From NCBI GenBank assembly GCA_018257865.1, contig JAEUBA010000010.1, positions 186,001 through 250,000 of the forward strand: DNA of 64,000 nt, given 5' to 3'. A program made the translations under genes and the position numbers. Below, piece after piece: positions 21,601-33,177 of this stretch. How positions within the stretch are numbered: the first letter of the stretch is position 1; every line of letters starts with the position of its first letter. The notes beneath the pieces were generated by a model. The model was not told the DNA's origin and searched no databases. It saw nothing but the letters and a program-made list of their open reading frames with translations. The DNA comes from Stereocaulon alpinum. Lineage: Eukaryota > Ascomycota > Lecanoromycetes > Lecanorales > Stereocaulaceae.

Positions 21601-22639
21601 TTAAGGTAATAGAACGGTACTCCGAAAGGAGCTTTTTTCTTGAACAAGCACAAAAGGCATGTCCTCATCTTTCCATGGCTTGGTCTTCTGAAACTGGTCG
21701 GACCAAGGTCCGTGTATCTTGAATGTCCCACGGACCTTGACGCTTTTCAATGGAAGTAGTACTCGTGGTATGTCTTCATCGTATTCGGGTCGTGATATAA
21801 TGTCAATACGAACGGTACGCAAGCCTTGCATGGCTGTCATAATCCGACAGAGCTTTCCCCATGTATACAGCTCCTTGCCATCTATCTCGTCTACTTCGTA
21901 GAAGTACGGATAATGTATACCCAGGTAGAGTGAAGTTACGGAATCGAAGCGGCAAGGTAGAATGTCCCTGGAGAAAAAGATGAACGTAGATATATGGTGG
22001 AATCCGAAAACGTTGTGAGTATATAGCACCTTTATAGCTTCGGAGTATCTGCATAACGTAAGCTCACTTTGTTCTCATAGATCTACACGATCGATCATGT
22101 AGCATGTCTTACATCTGGCGACAAGTCCTGAGGAAACTTATCCGGCCTCCGCCGTCTGGGATCCCAGTTGACAATGCTGGATTACCAGCAACCTTTCGCC
22201 TGCAGAATTTGTGAAGCTCTACTTGCGCCGCAAAAGGCACTAAACACTTTCTGTATGTCAATTTGCCATGTGGGTAACCACCTATTTCCATAAGATGCAG
22301 GAAGTCACCACCCAAAACTTTCTGGTAAATCAGACGTCGGATCTCTAGCGGGAGCAGGGATAACAAAGCCGATTGGCTTTGCTCGGCGGTTCTTTGACTC
22401 TGACAATTCGTAGACGTTGCAGAGCCGGGTAGGGATGATGGCAAACTTAGACTCCGCTGGCGACGGCTGGGAAGCGGATGCGGTACCCAGCTCAAACAGC
22501 GCTCAGCCCGTTCCTTGTTAAGTGCGCCTGATTCGTCCTTGGAGCGGTTCGACGTGGAGTCGGAGCTATCAGGAACGGCTGAACCCGATGACACATGCAG
22601 TAGCCGAAAACAATTGATAACGAGCTTTATGGGATTCAT
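21601..22639 (-). CDS. DUF7730 (F-box-like) fungal protein
   Basis: Model complement(join(21601..22048,22113..22639)), 324 aa. After a ~90-residue Ser-rich leader the core opens LLSLLPLEIRRLIYQKVLGG, followed by HGKLTYRKC and FLRTCRQIYSEAIKVLYTHN. The 64 nt intron falls inside CRQ|I and restores this motif exactly. Then come STFIFFSRDILPCRFDSVTS and a W..LCRIMTAMQGLRTVRID block. This order is that of the DUF7730 family, very expanded in Dothideomycetes and related to 2EXR/F-box-like proteins; no biochemical role is established. The last residues (SSFRSTVLLP) may be read-through past a missed intron. Confidence 0.75.
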
Positions 22640-22984
22640 ATCTGCCTTGATGGTGCGATTGCGTTAACAATCAGATATTCCGACCTTTCTGAATCTGAGC
22701 ACGTTGTCATTGAGTCTCTCAGGCAGCGGTTAGGGGGGAGACGACATGAAAAATATGTCTTATCATGATCGAGATGTTCTATCACTTGTTCTTATGACTC
22801 CAAGATTGATGAAGTCGCAGATGTGAGCCTAAAGCGGCTCGCCAGCAGAGCTTCCGTGCCAAGGCGGAATGTAGCCGTGGAGCTAAGCGAGATGTGCTTT
22901 TCCATTGGAGTGATCATGAAGTGTAGTAATGACCATTGGAGTCATTCAGTCGAACTAATTCACTACTTGGGAAGCATACAGTCA
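22640..22984. other. Short intergenic region
   Basis: 345 bp between two minus-strand genes; nothing recognisable. Confidence 0.5.
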
Positions 22985-25900
22985 TTACCTCACCCGTCCA
23001 CTGTAAAGACTAGCTACCTGCTCAAATAGCTCCGTCACAGGGGGCAGCGCGTAAGCGGGCCCAACATCGAATAGCTCTGCTAGACGATCTGCGCTGACGA
23101 CCACTGCATCGTCTCTCTGGACGCGCAGCTCTCGAGTCATGGAGTCACGATTCGAAGTCAGCAAGCCGGCGAGCTTCCCTGCTCCATCTTCTACAGCCTT
23201 TGCGCTCTGTCCATTGCCGAAAATGTTGGTAAGGCCTCGAGACGGGGCGTTCTCGTCTTCTGGCAGAGCCATGGAAACCGAGGTGCTTGATTGACTCGGT
23301 GCTAATGTCCTGACTTCAGCTGCCGAGTCAATAATATGGAATCCTTTTTTTCGAGTGGCTGGTAAGAGGTTCGTAATTGCGTTGGGCAGCGAAGTCAGTA
23401 ACAAAGGTGAAGTATTGGCCGGCTCGAAGACGGCGACCTGCGATTCTAATGTCGGGGTCATATTGGGAACCTTTCCAACCTGGGGCACAGCAATGGCAAA
23501 TAGCCCGTTCTGGGCGTCCACTGCGAGATGCATCATGCCTATCTGCTTCTCACATGACAGACCATGTTCTTTCAGCTGAATACCATATTGTTGCTCGTCT
23601 GTGACCAAATTCCAAACACAGAGCTCATGAGAAAGTATGATCAAGTACTTGTCGATGATGCCCAGACCTAGTAGCGGTCCGCTACATGATCCTGTCTGGA
23701 CGCTGCGAATCTCGCCGCTGTAAGCGTCGATGAGGTAGATAGGAGACGGCGTTGACATTTGAAGGCCTGCAGCCAGGACTGACCCGTCCTGAGAATAGGC
23801 AAGCTTGGCGCCCTGAGCACTCTTCTCCGTGATTGATTCTGTTGCCTCTAGTAGTATTGCATGCTTGCAATGCCAAGTCGTCAGGTTGATACCGTCTTTG
23901 CTTCGGACTTCCAGACCATGCCTACGTCTCATTGCGGGCCTCCAGGTCTTGACGATTCCGTATTCGCCAACCGTAGCAAATGCAGCTGTGCTCGGATCTG
24001 AAGCCAGCTCGAGCACCCGACCCTTGTCGTATGGGTTGCCGGTTTGAGAAGCATGTGGGTTGTCAATCCTTGAAACCAGCTCCCATATTCTCGTTTCCTC
24101 CTTCCACCACCAAAATTTGAGGTAGACCTCTTGGCGGGAAATCTGTTCTTCAACCATTCTTTCCTGATCGAAGGCGAGTGGTGCTAGGTCTCTCTTGGGT
24201 GGCATCCATTCGTCTACCGTGGCAAGCCATTGGCCATCGGCGCTAGCTTGAATATGGGCAACGTTAGGCTCCTCGATCGTGTTCGACTCGGGTCCCATGT
24301 TCAGGTCTGTAACTTTCGTCCTCGTGAGAGCTTGCCTCGACATGTGTTGACCTCTTCCGATATCGAAGGTCTGTAGGTAAGACGAGTTCTGCGGTGCGGT
24401 AGCAGTTTGTCGTGATGTAACCGAGGGCGGCACTGCAAGAAGGAGACGACCAGAGGACATGCAAGCAGGAAAGCGTAGCCTCTGAGCTGGCTTCATGTGT
24501 TGCACAGGCGTGTCAATGGTAGGCGTGAATGGCAACTCAATTCTGCTGCTTTTGATTGTTGAGGGTATCTGAATACCAGATGTGCTGAATGTCGGTTTGA
24601 GTTCAGAGGTAGACAGTATCATGGCGGAATTGTCGGCAAGTCGAATGCTATAGGATGAGCCGGAGGGAGATACAACGATGCTTTCAATTGGTGCTCCAAG
24701 GTGAGGAAGATGTTGCCTCTGGCCTGTTTCTAGTTGCCAAAGCACGAGCGTGGTCTCTTGACCTCCGGAGATAACATAATTACCTAGAAAATTAGCAGCT
24801 AATCGTCCTTAATTCCAGACGGTACTGACCATCCAGTGACCACTTGATCGTAAGAACAGAGTTTCTATGCCAATGCAATCGCCGAGATGTGATGTCAATC
24901 GAGTCCTTTTTCCTCTCTCTACGGATCAGCTGATTTAATAGATCCTCATAGATGTGAATTGAGCCTCTGAGTCCTCCAATGGCGACATCGACAGCTTCAG
25001 AAACCAAGCCTTTCTTCTCCGCTTGGTTCTGGACCATCCTGTGCCTTGTTCGAACGTCGAACCCTGCAATCCATTCTGGACACTCAACAATGCGCCATGT
25101 ATAGAAAAGATCTTTCAGCTCAGGTGTGCTTGGATGCTTGCAATAGCCAATGATCAATTGTGCTGCCGACGTTGCAACAATGACTCGTCCCCCTTCTAAT
25201 ACCTTGATCGAAGATATAGGCTTTTCATACTTCAACAAGGTCGCAACTTCGGTATTCGCCGCGTTTTCGACCCCAGCAAGACGGTGTGCAGATATTAACC
25301 AGGGTTCCCTACCCTTGCTATCAACAGTGTAGACAAGGTTGCTAGTCGAGGCTTCAGGACCTCGACTCGATGTAACTAAAGCGTAAATTGACGACGTAAG
25401 CGTCCAATGGTCGGTTCGTGTACCTTCAACCCAGTCCCATCTCTCAATTGTCCCAGATACCGTTGAGATGTAAAGATGGTTTAGGTTCTCGGACGAGAAT
25501 GCGAAGCCTGATATGCTGTCTGCTTTCTTGATTCGTAGCTGGCGAATCGGTAGCGAGGTCGAAGTCGAGTATACAGCAATTGCTGCATTGTATGCGACAA
25601 GTAGATACCTGTGACAGCTACTGTTAGCGGAAGGAAAGCATCTGGACGACACATGAGGTACCTACTTCTCGTCATGAGAGAACAGCGGGTCTAGATCGAG
25701 CATATGTCCCCCGACTGGATCTGATACTTTCCAAACGGGGCCTTCATTCAGGGTCTTGGGATCCTTTCCCTTATGCTTGTGCTTCCCCTTCTCCTTATGT
25801 CCTTTCTTGCTCGACTTGGCCTTATCTACAAGCTGCTCACCCGCCAATTGCTTCTCATGCTCGGTTTGCGCTGGCTCTTGTGACTCCTTCCTCAGGGCTC

Positions 25901-26552
25901 GTCCTTCCTTTCGCGCTCTCTTCAACGCTTTCCGCTGCTCCTTAGCCCGGACTTCTATAGACTTATCTCCTTCTACAAGCTCCACACCTGCGACTTTGTC
26001 TCCGTTGCCCGTCTCTTCTAGCGCTTGCGACGCTGTTTCCTGGTTCTTTCTTCGCTTCTTGCGTCTCTTCTTTGCTGAACTGTCCTTCCCCAAGAGCTCG
26101 ACATCTGGCACCTTATCTTCGATTCCAACCTCATCGTGCCCTTGGCCCCCAGTGTCCTGCGCTTTTGCTTCCCTCTGCACTTTCTTCAACGCCCTTCTCT
26201 GCTTCTTGCTCAGTTCCTCCTTGGATGTGATCTTTTCCTGAAGTTCTGCGCCAGTCGTTGCCTCTCCCTCTGCCGCTCTATCCTGCTCCTGCCCACTTCT
26301 ATCCTCCGCCCCTCCTTCCTTCTGAGTCCTTTTCATTTTCCTCCTCGCTCGTTTCCCCGCATGCTTGCCACTTTCTCCCTCCCCTTCTGCTTTACTATTA
26401 GTCTCAACGACCAGAGAGAGTCTATCTGGAGCATCTTGTGGCACATTGATCGCAACAGCTACCAGTTCTTCATAGCCAGTCTTCGGCTTCTTGCCATTGT
26501 GATCCTGGTCCTGGTCCTGCGGATCCGCTTTTTCCCGTTTCCTCTTTCCCAT
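22985..26552 (-). CDS. NAN1: WD-repeat ribosome-biogenesis protein Nan1/Utp17 (WDR75)
   Basis: Model complement(join(22985..24783,24830..25608,25666..26552)), 1154 aa. The first ~280 residues are a Lys/Glu-rich, probably nucleolar tail (MGKRKREK, repeated KKQRRALKKVQRE-like motifs, KGHKEKGKHKHKGKD). WD-repeat blades follow: PVWKVSDPVGG, YLLVAYNAAIAVYS, LYISTVSGTIERWDW, LHWHRNSVLTIKWSLDGNYV, ISGGQETTLVLWQLETG, and later GIVKTWRP and ELCVWNL. The layout and SGGQET blade fit yeast Nan1/Utp17 and human WDR75, a t-UTP/UtpA component for rRNA transcription and 18S processing. Introns of 57 and 46 nt restore D-E-K|Y and LDG|NYV. The start at 26552 is the Met of MGKRKREK, not the in-frame Met at 26594. 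It is divergent from RPB10, 280 bp away. Confidence 0.88.
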
Positions 26553-26832
26553 TCTTAGTAGATAGAATTGATTAACTCGAATTCTAGGTTCCAATACATA
26601 GACCCGCGGTAATTGAGAGCATGGTGTTGTGAGTTGGGCTTGCTACTTACCACAGATAAATTTCGAAGCCGCACTTTTTGATAGGGCTGAACCCCCGACC
26701 CTCCGCTAGCGCCAGAATTTGTCCGCGATAGCTTCGGATCCTTTGATACTCTGAGATTCTGCACGCAACCCTTAACTTTTGCCATAGCCTTCAAGAAGCT
26801 CAGACTATAAGCTCCCGAACAGCTGGTACACC

Positions 26833-27283
26833 ATGATCATCCCAGTGCGCTGCTTCTCATGCGGCAAAGTGCGTTCTCCTTCTAGACTTAGGGCCTTTAA
26901 CAAAGCCTCCAGTAGCTGACTCTCAAATACAGGTAATAGGCGATATGTGGGAGAGCTATCTCCGGATGCTAGATGAGGGTATACCAGACGGGTACAAATT
27001 CCCATTTCTCCTTCCTATCGGCACTCCACGCTTTCATCTTCCCCTTTACTCTTCTTCACTCACGTCTACAAGTTTGATCTAATGTGGGGATACAGAGACG
27101 CAATGGACAAACTAGGTTGCAAGCGATACTGCTGCCGGCGCATGATAATGACGCATGTGGATCTGATTGAGAAGTTGCTTAAGTATGGCTGTCCACGCTA
27201 AAGCAAGGGTGGACAAGCTGGGCTAATGTGTTGGTGGCAGATACAATCCGAGCGAGCGGGAGAGGTCGAAGATGAATGTTTAA
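26833..27283 (+). CDS. RPB10: RNA polymerase I/II/III common subunit Rpb10 (RPABC5)
   Basis: Model join(26833..26868,26933..26991,27096..27182,27241..27283), 74 aa. Exon 1 gives MIIPVRCFSCGK, exon 2 VIGDMWESYLRMLDEG, exon 3 DAMDKLGCKRYCCRRMIMTH then VDLIEKLL, and exon 4 YNPSERERSKMNV. The CxxC and CC residues of the zinc site are all present and the length is close to the ~70 aa of yeast Rpb10. Rpb10 is an essential small subunit shared by the three nuclear RNA polymerases. Introns (64, 104 and 58 nt) have clear GT..AG ends; the second and third contain CTAAT branch-like sites. The gene is divergent from NAN1, so both ribosome/transcription genes may share a short promoter. Confidence 0.95.
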
Positions 27284-27750
27284 TGAGATGCTAAAACAAA
27301 GCGAGCATGGAAAGTGTTTGTGGCGTTCTTCAAGGGTGGGAAGATCTAGGCACTTCAAACGGTGGCGTGATACCAGGCGCAAGGGAAAAGCATGACTGCC
27401 GCAAGGCTCAAAGGATTATAGAAGCCGGAGCTGTGTACAGTCAGACTATGCGGAACAGCCCAAATTGCACGCCTTCCCACGGTTCAACGGAATTGGCTGC
27501 AGTGCCTGCAAGAATGACAGAGGAGTGGAATGGGTGCCGCACTCGACTAGATCAGGGATGCTGGGAACAGAGAGTATACAGACATTGATTCATGAACAGA
27601 GCCGAAGCATGAAATGCCATCTACGCCATGATTGGGTTTGGTGTCCTCCACATATCGTGTTCTGGTACATAGTATCATCTTTCACAAATCCGCTAAGTCC
27701 CAATAGACATTACCAATTACGTCGAGCCAGACTTCCCAATCGTTGACCCC
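27284..27750. other. Convergent 3' region
   Basis: 467 bp between the 3' ends of RPB10 and the P450 gene. Short plus-strand frames are present but unsupported. Confidence 0.5.
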
Positions 27751-29681
27751 TTATGCAGCTTCCTTCAGCCTAACGTACACTTCTGTTCCCTTGACCGGCT
27801 GCATGATACCCATCGTCTGACAAACCTGATCGATAAGAGGGAGCGAAGGCTCCGCTTTGGGTTCAGAACTATTCGCAACGACATCGATCTCATAGCGGTG
27901 AAGAACCAAGGCTACGAATGCTAAAACCTCTCTTTTCGCTAAGAAAGGTCGAGGGAAAGAGTTGTATCTCTCGCCGAAAGGCAGAAAACTAGGACTTCGA
28001 TCTAGATCGTTATTCAAGAACCTATCGGGGTCAAAGACTTCCGCATCGCCTCCGAAGGCTTCGTCGTCGTAATGCAGTTGGCGGATTGGTATCATGACGC
28101 TAGTATTAGGGCGGAGACTCTTGCCGCCGATCTTGGTGGGTGCCATTACTCGCCGGACTGACACGGATCCATATGTCATTCGTAGCGTTTCGTTAAAAAC
28201 GGCTAGCAGGCGTGGACAACGCTCTAAAATGTGTGAACTGTCAACTGAGCTGCCCCGGAATGTAGGAACAATTTCTTCGCGGATGGCAGCCAGTAGATTC
28301 TTGTCAAAAAGAATGTAGCTCAAAATCCAGAAGCTAAGTCTGTATGCATTGATGTTCGCTCTGTGATGAAGTCAATTGACTATCGCCAACATAAGGGGGA
28401 CAAGGCGCACATGTAGAGGAAAGCATGGATTATCGAAGCCTTGTCGGTATCACTTATATCTGCAGCTTCTGGTGCTTCCATGACCTCTTGCATCATCCAC
28501 GCTGCTGTGGCTCGTGGCTCTGAAGGCGACTTAACGTACTTGCACAGCGCGTTGTGAATAGCATTCTTAGCCGTGTGGAGTTTAGGGGCTGCAACTTTGG
28601 GGTAAGGAAGCATCAAAAGCTTCCAAGACTCCTCCGTGAAGTCAACCATCATCGGTGTGAATCTTGGTTCGAGTCCATAGATGGAATCACCTAGCAGAGA
28701 ACGTGTAGTCGCATCAACCAGGACGTTGGCGCAGAACTCCATGAGTGGGACACTCTCTTCGTTGACGGTGTATCGGCTCGGCAGCTTTGCCCATCGTAGG
28801 GACTCTTCTATGAGCCCCAGTATGTTATCACTCAATGCGTCGAATCTTGAGCCTGGTGGAAATTGCTGTCGGTAGAGATCCTCCGTCCAATGGACAATGG
28901 ACTTGTGATCCGGCTTGACTCCGTTAGACTTGACCCCATTGGTTTGTTCAGCCCCACCGTTCTGATAAGTGTATGTTTTGCGCCGATTCTTGACCAGAAC
29001 GGCCTTGTCGACGCCGAAAGAGAGCAATAGCTCCTTCAGATAGTAGTCCCACGATAGAATTATGGTTCGCTCGTATATAGCCGCAACATCCTGGGGTCTC
29101 AGAACGACATTGTAGGTTTGTCCGGGAAATGAGATGGCGAAAGGTGCGTCATCGTCAAGGAACGCTCTGCCCAGTGTGAGATTTGCCCAATTGTAGCTGT
29201 AGATTGGATGGTCATACCTCCCGTATGAGATGAGCCCATCAGAATCGTCAAAGAAGCTCATAGCATGACCTGTTTTCGTAGACCACGTCAAGACCATCTC
29301 TTTAGCGATTCACGTTCTGATATTTACCTAAATCTTGGCTCCTCATCAGTCTGGCTTCGAGTCCGTACAGGGAGGTGAGCACTTACAAGGGAACCAATAA
29401 GGCAACTCCTTGGGCTCATCAGGATGGAGCCATGGCCGCACGGTGAAGGACCATACTCGCCATGTGAAGAGAATACAACTGAAGAAAGCTAAGAGACATG
29501 CGGCTGCTGGCCATATTGTTTGAGCACCAGTAACTTCCAATATCTTTTCTTCAGCATTAGAGACAGCATCCAAAATCTTATCTTCAGCACTGGACACTGC
29601 ATCTATCACCGCGTCTTCCGCATTGGATATGACGTCCAATACCATATCTTCAGCATTATGTAGTACGTCCATGATGGACAA
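27751..29681 (-). CDS. Cytochrome P450-fold protein lacking the haem-ligand cysteine
   Basis: Model complement(join(27751..28360,28411..29269,29387..29681)), 587 aa. The N-terminus has four 11-residue repeats (NAEDMVLDVIS, NAEDAVIDAVS, SAEDKILDAVS, NAEEKILEVTG), then a membrane segment (WPAAACLLAFFSCILFTW) and a Pro-rich hinge. The P450 body shows HAMSFFDD, an I-helix region ANINAYRLSFWILSY restored by the 50 nt intron, the ExxR motif NETLRMT and FDPDRF. The overall pattern recalls the CYP7/CYP8-like fungal P450s. The haem loop, however, reads FLPFGERYNSFPRPFLAKRE: Phe520 (27955-27957) stands where the thiolate Cys should be, and the GxxxCxGR consensus is lost. It is probably not a normal monooxygenase; pseudo-enzyme, early pseudogene or sequence error are possible. 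The 117 nt first intron (29270-29386) is the least certain join. Confidence 0.82.
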
Positions 29682-30902
29682 TGTGATTCAATTATTTTGC
29701 GAAGCACAAAAGGTACGAATTATCAAGGTAGAAAGTCATAACGAAGGCATCGACGCTGTCGAGCCTAGAGCGATTGACGCAAAATACAGGGATACGCCCC
29801 AGATTATGGGGAGATCCCATGCATGGTCAGACCATACATTGTGGACAAGATTGCCATAGATAAGCGTTGACTTTTCCTAGAACGTCGACGGCCTGCATGG
29901 ATGTCGCGTATCTGGGTTACCTAAGCATTAAAGTTGTAGCTTCGCCCGAATATGCGTTCAAAACTCAGCCAATAATTTACACAAGGCAGAAGGCATAGGG
30001 TTGGTAGATTTTGATGCGATATTAGCTCTGACGCATGGGATAGCCCTGCATCTGTGGAACCAGCTGCATCGAGGTGCTTTTGCTGAGTATCATAAGTAGC
30101 TAGCACGGATCTTCTCCATGGCACACATAGGCAGATATTTTCGCGCTGAGCCATCATTCGGATGTACCAAATCATCGATAAGCGAAGGTGGTGTGGTCAT
30201 GATAGTGTTGAGGATGCCAAACTTCAAAGACGCGGAGCTTCTCGACGTTGCCGAAGATCTCGAATCCCGCCAAGCCCGCCAAGCCCGCCCGAGTGTCTCC
30301 AAGGGTATAACTATGCCAAGACATCTTGGGCTGCGCGAACCCAGTGTTGCAGGAAAATGTGATCCTTCCAAGCAATCAAAATCCACCACAAAGAGGTTCA
30401 GACACCCTAATTTCAATTTACGAGGTCCGCCTTACATGTTGTTACAAATTGATGATGAAGAGCAAAGTTTGAGTACTTGCTGCAATAGTACCTTAATTAC
30501 AACGTATGAGCCCAGGCAAGCCACTTTGGCGATACCGAGCCCGCGGTTCTCCTCCACGTCATCTCCCGCAGAAAGTCAACACTTTTCCGGGCGTGGAGCC
30601 CCCTAAGCAAATCCCTTAAGCTGGCCCCTAGAGCGTGATGAGCACTCAGTCAGCAGCCTTTCAGAGCAGCGCCGGCCCCCCAAGTTTCGGGACGCTTCTG
30701 GGAAAGTATAAACTTTTTTCCGGCGATGACGTGCCCTCTGCACTTGTTGGCAATGCTTGACTTTCCTAACCTAGATTTCCTCTCACAGGTTCCACGTCAA
30801 TGATATCGTGTAGCCGGCTGGACAACCGTACTTGAATTGGACACGCAAGGTCTAGCATGCTGCTGGCTGTATGTCTGACTATGTCATTGTCATCGTCTAA
30901 CA
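29682..30902. other. Divergent promoter region of P450 and DUF1479 genes
   Basis: About 1.2 kb between two divergently transcribed genes. Frames at 30118-30606 (+) and 30090-30416 (-) overlap on opposite strands and are compositionally ordinary. A GCCCGCCAA word is tandemly repeated near 30275. No gene called. Confidence 0.5.
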
Positions 30903-32708
30903 ATGCTCAAGCTTCGGGGATGCCAGATCCAAAGGATCGCTCTGCCCGTCAATGCATCCCGTGGGGCAACAACCACTTCACAGTCCACACGTTCTAAGCC
31001 TGCGGGCGATATCTCCTCTGTCTTTCCCTCCCTCTCTGGTGCAGCCAGGCAATCTTTACCACCCCGGTTCGCGGACTTGAAGAGACGCTTAATACGAGGT
31101 CATGAAGAGCAAGTGACGCACGGTTGGCATCGTTTACTAGCCGATCTGCGAGAGGAGACAGGGATCATCAAGGCCCTGGGCTCTAGCATAGTACCAGAGC
31201 TGGCGTTCGGAGATTTGAACAATGTGGACAAGCGCACAGCTTTCCGTGATGGGTTGCACAAGCGGGGTGTGGCTATCATTAGGGGCGTGGTTTCGGAGCA
31301 GGAGGCCTTAGGCTGGAAGGAATTGGCGGAGAGATACATACAGAGCAACCCTTCGACCAAAGGTAAGACACCGTTCTCCGCTTGTCCTCGTTATCAAATC
31401 ATCCTCTAGTCTCTCTGCCTTCAATTTTCCATACGATTCAGGAAAGCGATCCGCACTCGCAGCTGGTTCTCGTACCTGCCTCTCCGGCTTTGCACCCCAG
31501 ATCTGTCGCATTGCTTGATGCTATATCATGTATCTTATAAGTTGTAGGTTTTCCAGCGGAGAAGCCTGCTGTCTATGAATTATACTGGTCTCCTTCACAA
31601 ATACTCGCTCGAGCCCATCCAAACCTTCTCAGAACGCAATCGTTCCTTATGTCACATTGGCACTGTTCGAACAAATCAGCTCGAATATCCACCTCCCATC
31701 CTGTCATATACGCTGACCGCCTACGCATACGGCAACCTGGTGACTCAGGCTTTGCCTTGGGACCACATGTTGATGGTGGAAGTTGTGAGCGATGGGAGGA
31801 GAATGGATATGGAAGAGGCGGTGTCTATAGTGAGATTTTCAACGGCAATTGGGAGACTTATGATCCTTGGGAGAGTAGCTGTCGACTGCCAGTTGCGTCG
31901 GATCTCTACAACGGTCCTGGAGGTTGTTCAATGTTCCGCATGTTTCAAGGTTGGCTGTCAATGTCTACCACCGGGCCAGGCGAGGGAACGTTGAAAGTCA
32001 ATCCGCTGCTCAGCAAGGCTACTGCTTACTTTCTGCTTCGGCCTTTCTTCCAGCCAATAAGGGGTTCGTCGGACACCGGACTAGCATTTCTCGATGCCGA
32101 CAACTGGCAGCTGGAAGATCAGACGACACCCGTGCTGCAAGGAGCCATTCCTTCCAATTGCCAGGAACTCAACGAAGCGCTGCATCCTCATCTTCGACTT
32201 GAGGACACAATGGTACATATCCCACAGGTCAGACCGGGCGACTACGTTGCCTGGCATTGCGATAGTAAGCTATGGTTCTGAATGACTGTATCCCATTGAT
32301 ATGAGGCTAATTCTCGTCAGCTATCCATGCTGTGGATAGGATCCATGGCGGCAAATCAGACTCGAGTGTGATGTACATTCCGGCATGTCCTCTGACCGAA
32401 GCTAATGCCGAATATCTCAAGCGGCAGAGAGAGACTTTCGTCAATGGTACCTCTTTTCGAATAGCTCGCGAGCCTCCGAACACTCGTGCTAATGTGCTTC
32501 TGCAGGAACACCATCCCCCGACTTTCCTTCAGGGCTTGGCGAAGGCGAGCATTTGGGCCGCCTTAGCACTGACTTCGTAATGCAGAACATTAGTATTGAC
32601 GCTCAACGTGCAATGGGTCTCGCAAGATACGATCAAGGCCGGAGTGATATACCCCCAACCGAGCGCCAGATGCTGGAGACAGCAAATCAAATTCTCGGCT
32701 TTGCTTAG
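30903..32708 (+). CDS. DUF1479 (YbiU-like) putative Fe(II)/2-oxoglutarate oxygenase
   Basis: Model join(30903..31362,31548..32264,32321..32446,32506..32708), 501 aa. Family blocks appear in order: FADLKRRLIRGHEEQVTHGW, ELAFGDLNNVDKRTAFRDGL, RGVAIIRGVVSEQEA, LYWSPSQILARAHPNLL, VIYADRLRIRQPGDSGFALG followed by HVDGGSCERWE, LRPFFQPI, VRPGDYVAWHCDTIHAVDRI and ADMYIP-like VMYIPACPLTEANAEYL. HxD plus the distal His in WHCDTIHAV fit a double-stranded beta-helix Fe(II)/2OG site, and the family is annotated as putative dioxygenase; no substrate is known. The N-terminus (MLKLRGCQIQRIALPVNASR) is basic and may be a mitochondrial presequence. Introns are 185, 56 and 59 nt; the latter two contain GCTAAT branch sites. 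Confidence 0.87.
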
Positions 32709-33177
32709 TGTAACGAAACCCGGCTGCAAATAGGACGAACATCACATATGTTTCTTTTGGAAAAAAAGGAATCCTTCGCATGAGCTGCAAGCTATGTAAG
32801 CGGGGTAAAGCCTGAGACGACGATCGGGATCGACGGCTTTAGCGCTCACTCTTTCAACGACAGCTGACAACAGCTCAGCGTTCACTAGGCTATGTCATTC
32901 CAAGTCCAAAGCTTTCGTATCAGACGCAATTGCTTCATTTCCCCTCTGCTTGAACACAACCGTCGCCACCACCGCTAAAACTGTACTGCCCGACGACTAA
33001 CGATTCCGCAAAAGCTCCTAACGATCAAAACCCTTCAAACCTCAATATCAGAACTTGCTTCTACAAATACTTAGCGATTTAAGCCCGGGCCGCGAACAAG
33101 GCTCCAAATTTTTGGGTCCGGGACGAAAATTCAAGCACTTGAGAAGTCGTGCGAGAACTTCATTCCCATCTAAAAAC
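32709..33177. other. Intergenic
   Basis: 469 bp between DUF1479 and nitrilase genes on the same strand. An in-frame extension of the nitrilase frame begins at 33055 but lies outside the conserved domain. Nothing else seen. Confidence 0.5.

Noticed and set aside
26555..26794. 79-codon minus ORF between NAN1 and RPB10
   Set aside because: It lies in the short divergent promoter and has no similarity to known small proteins.
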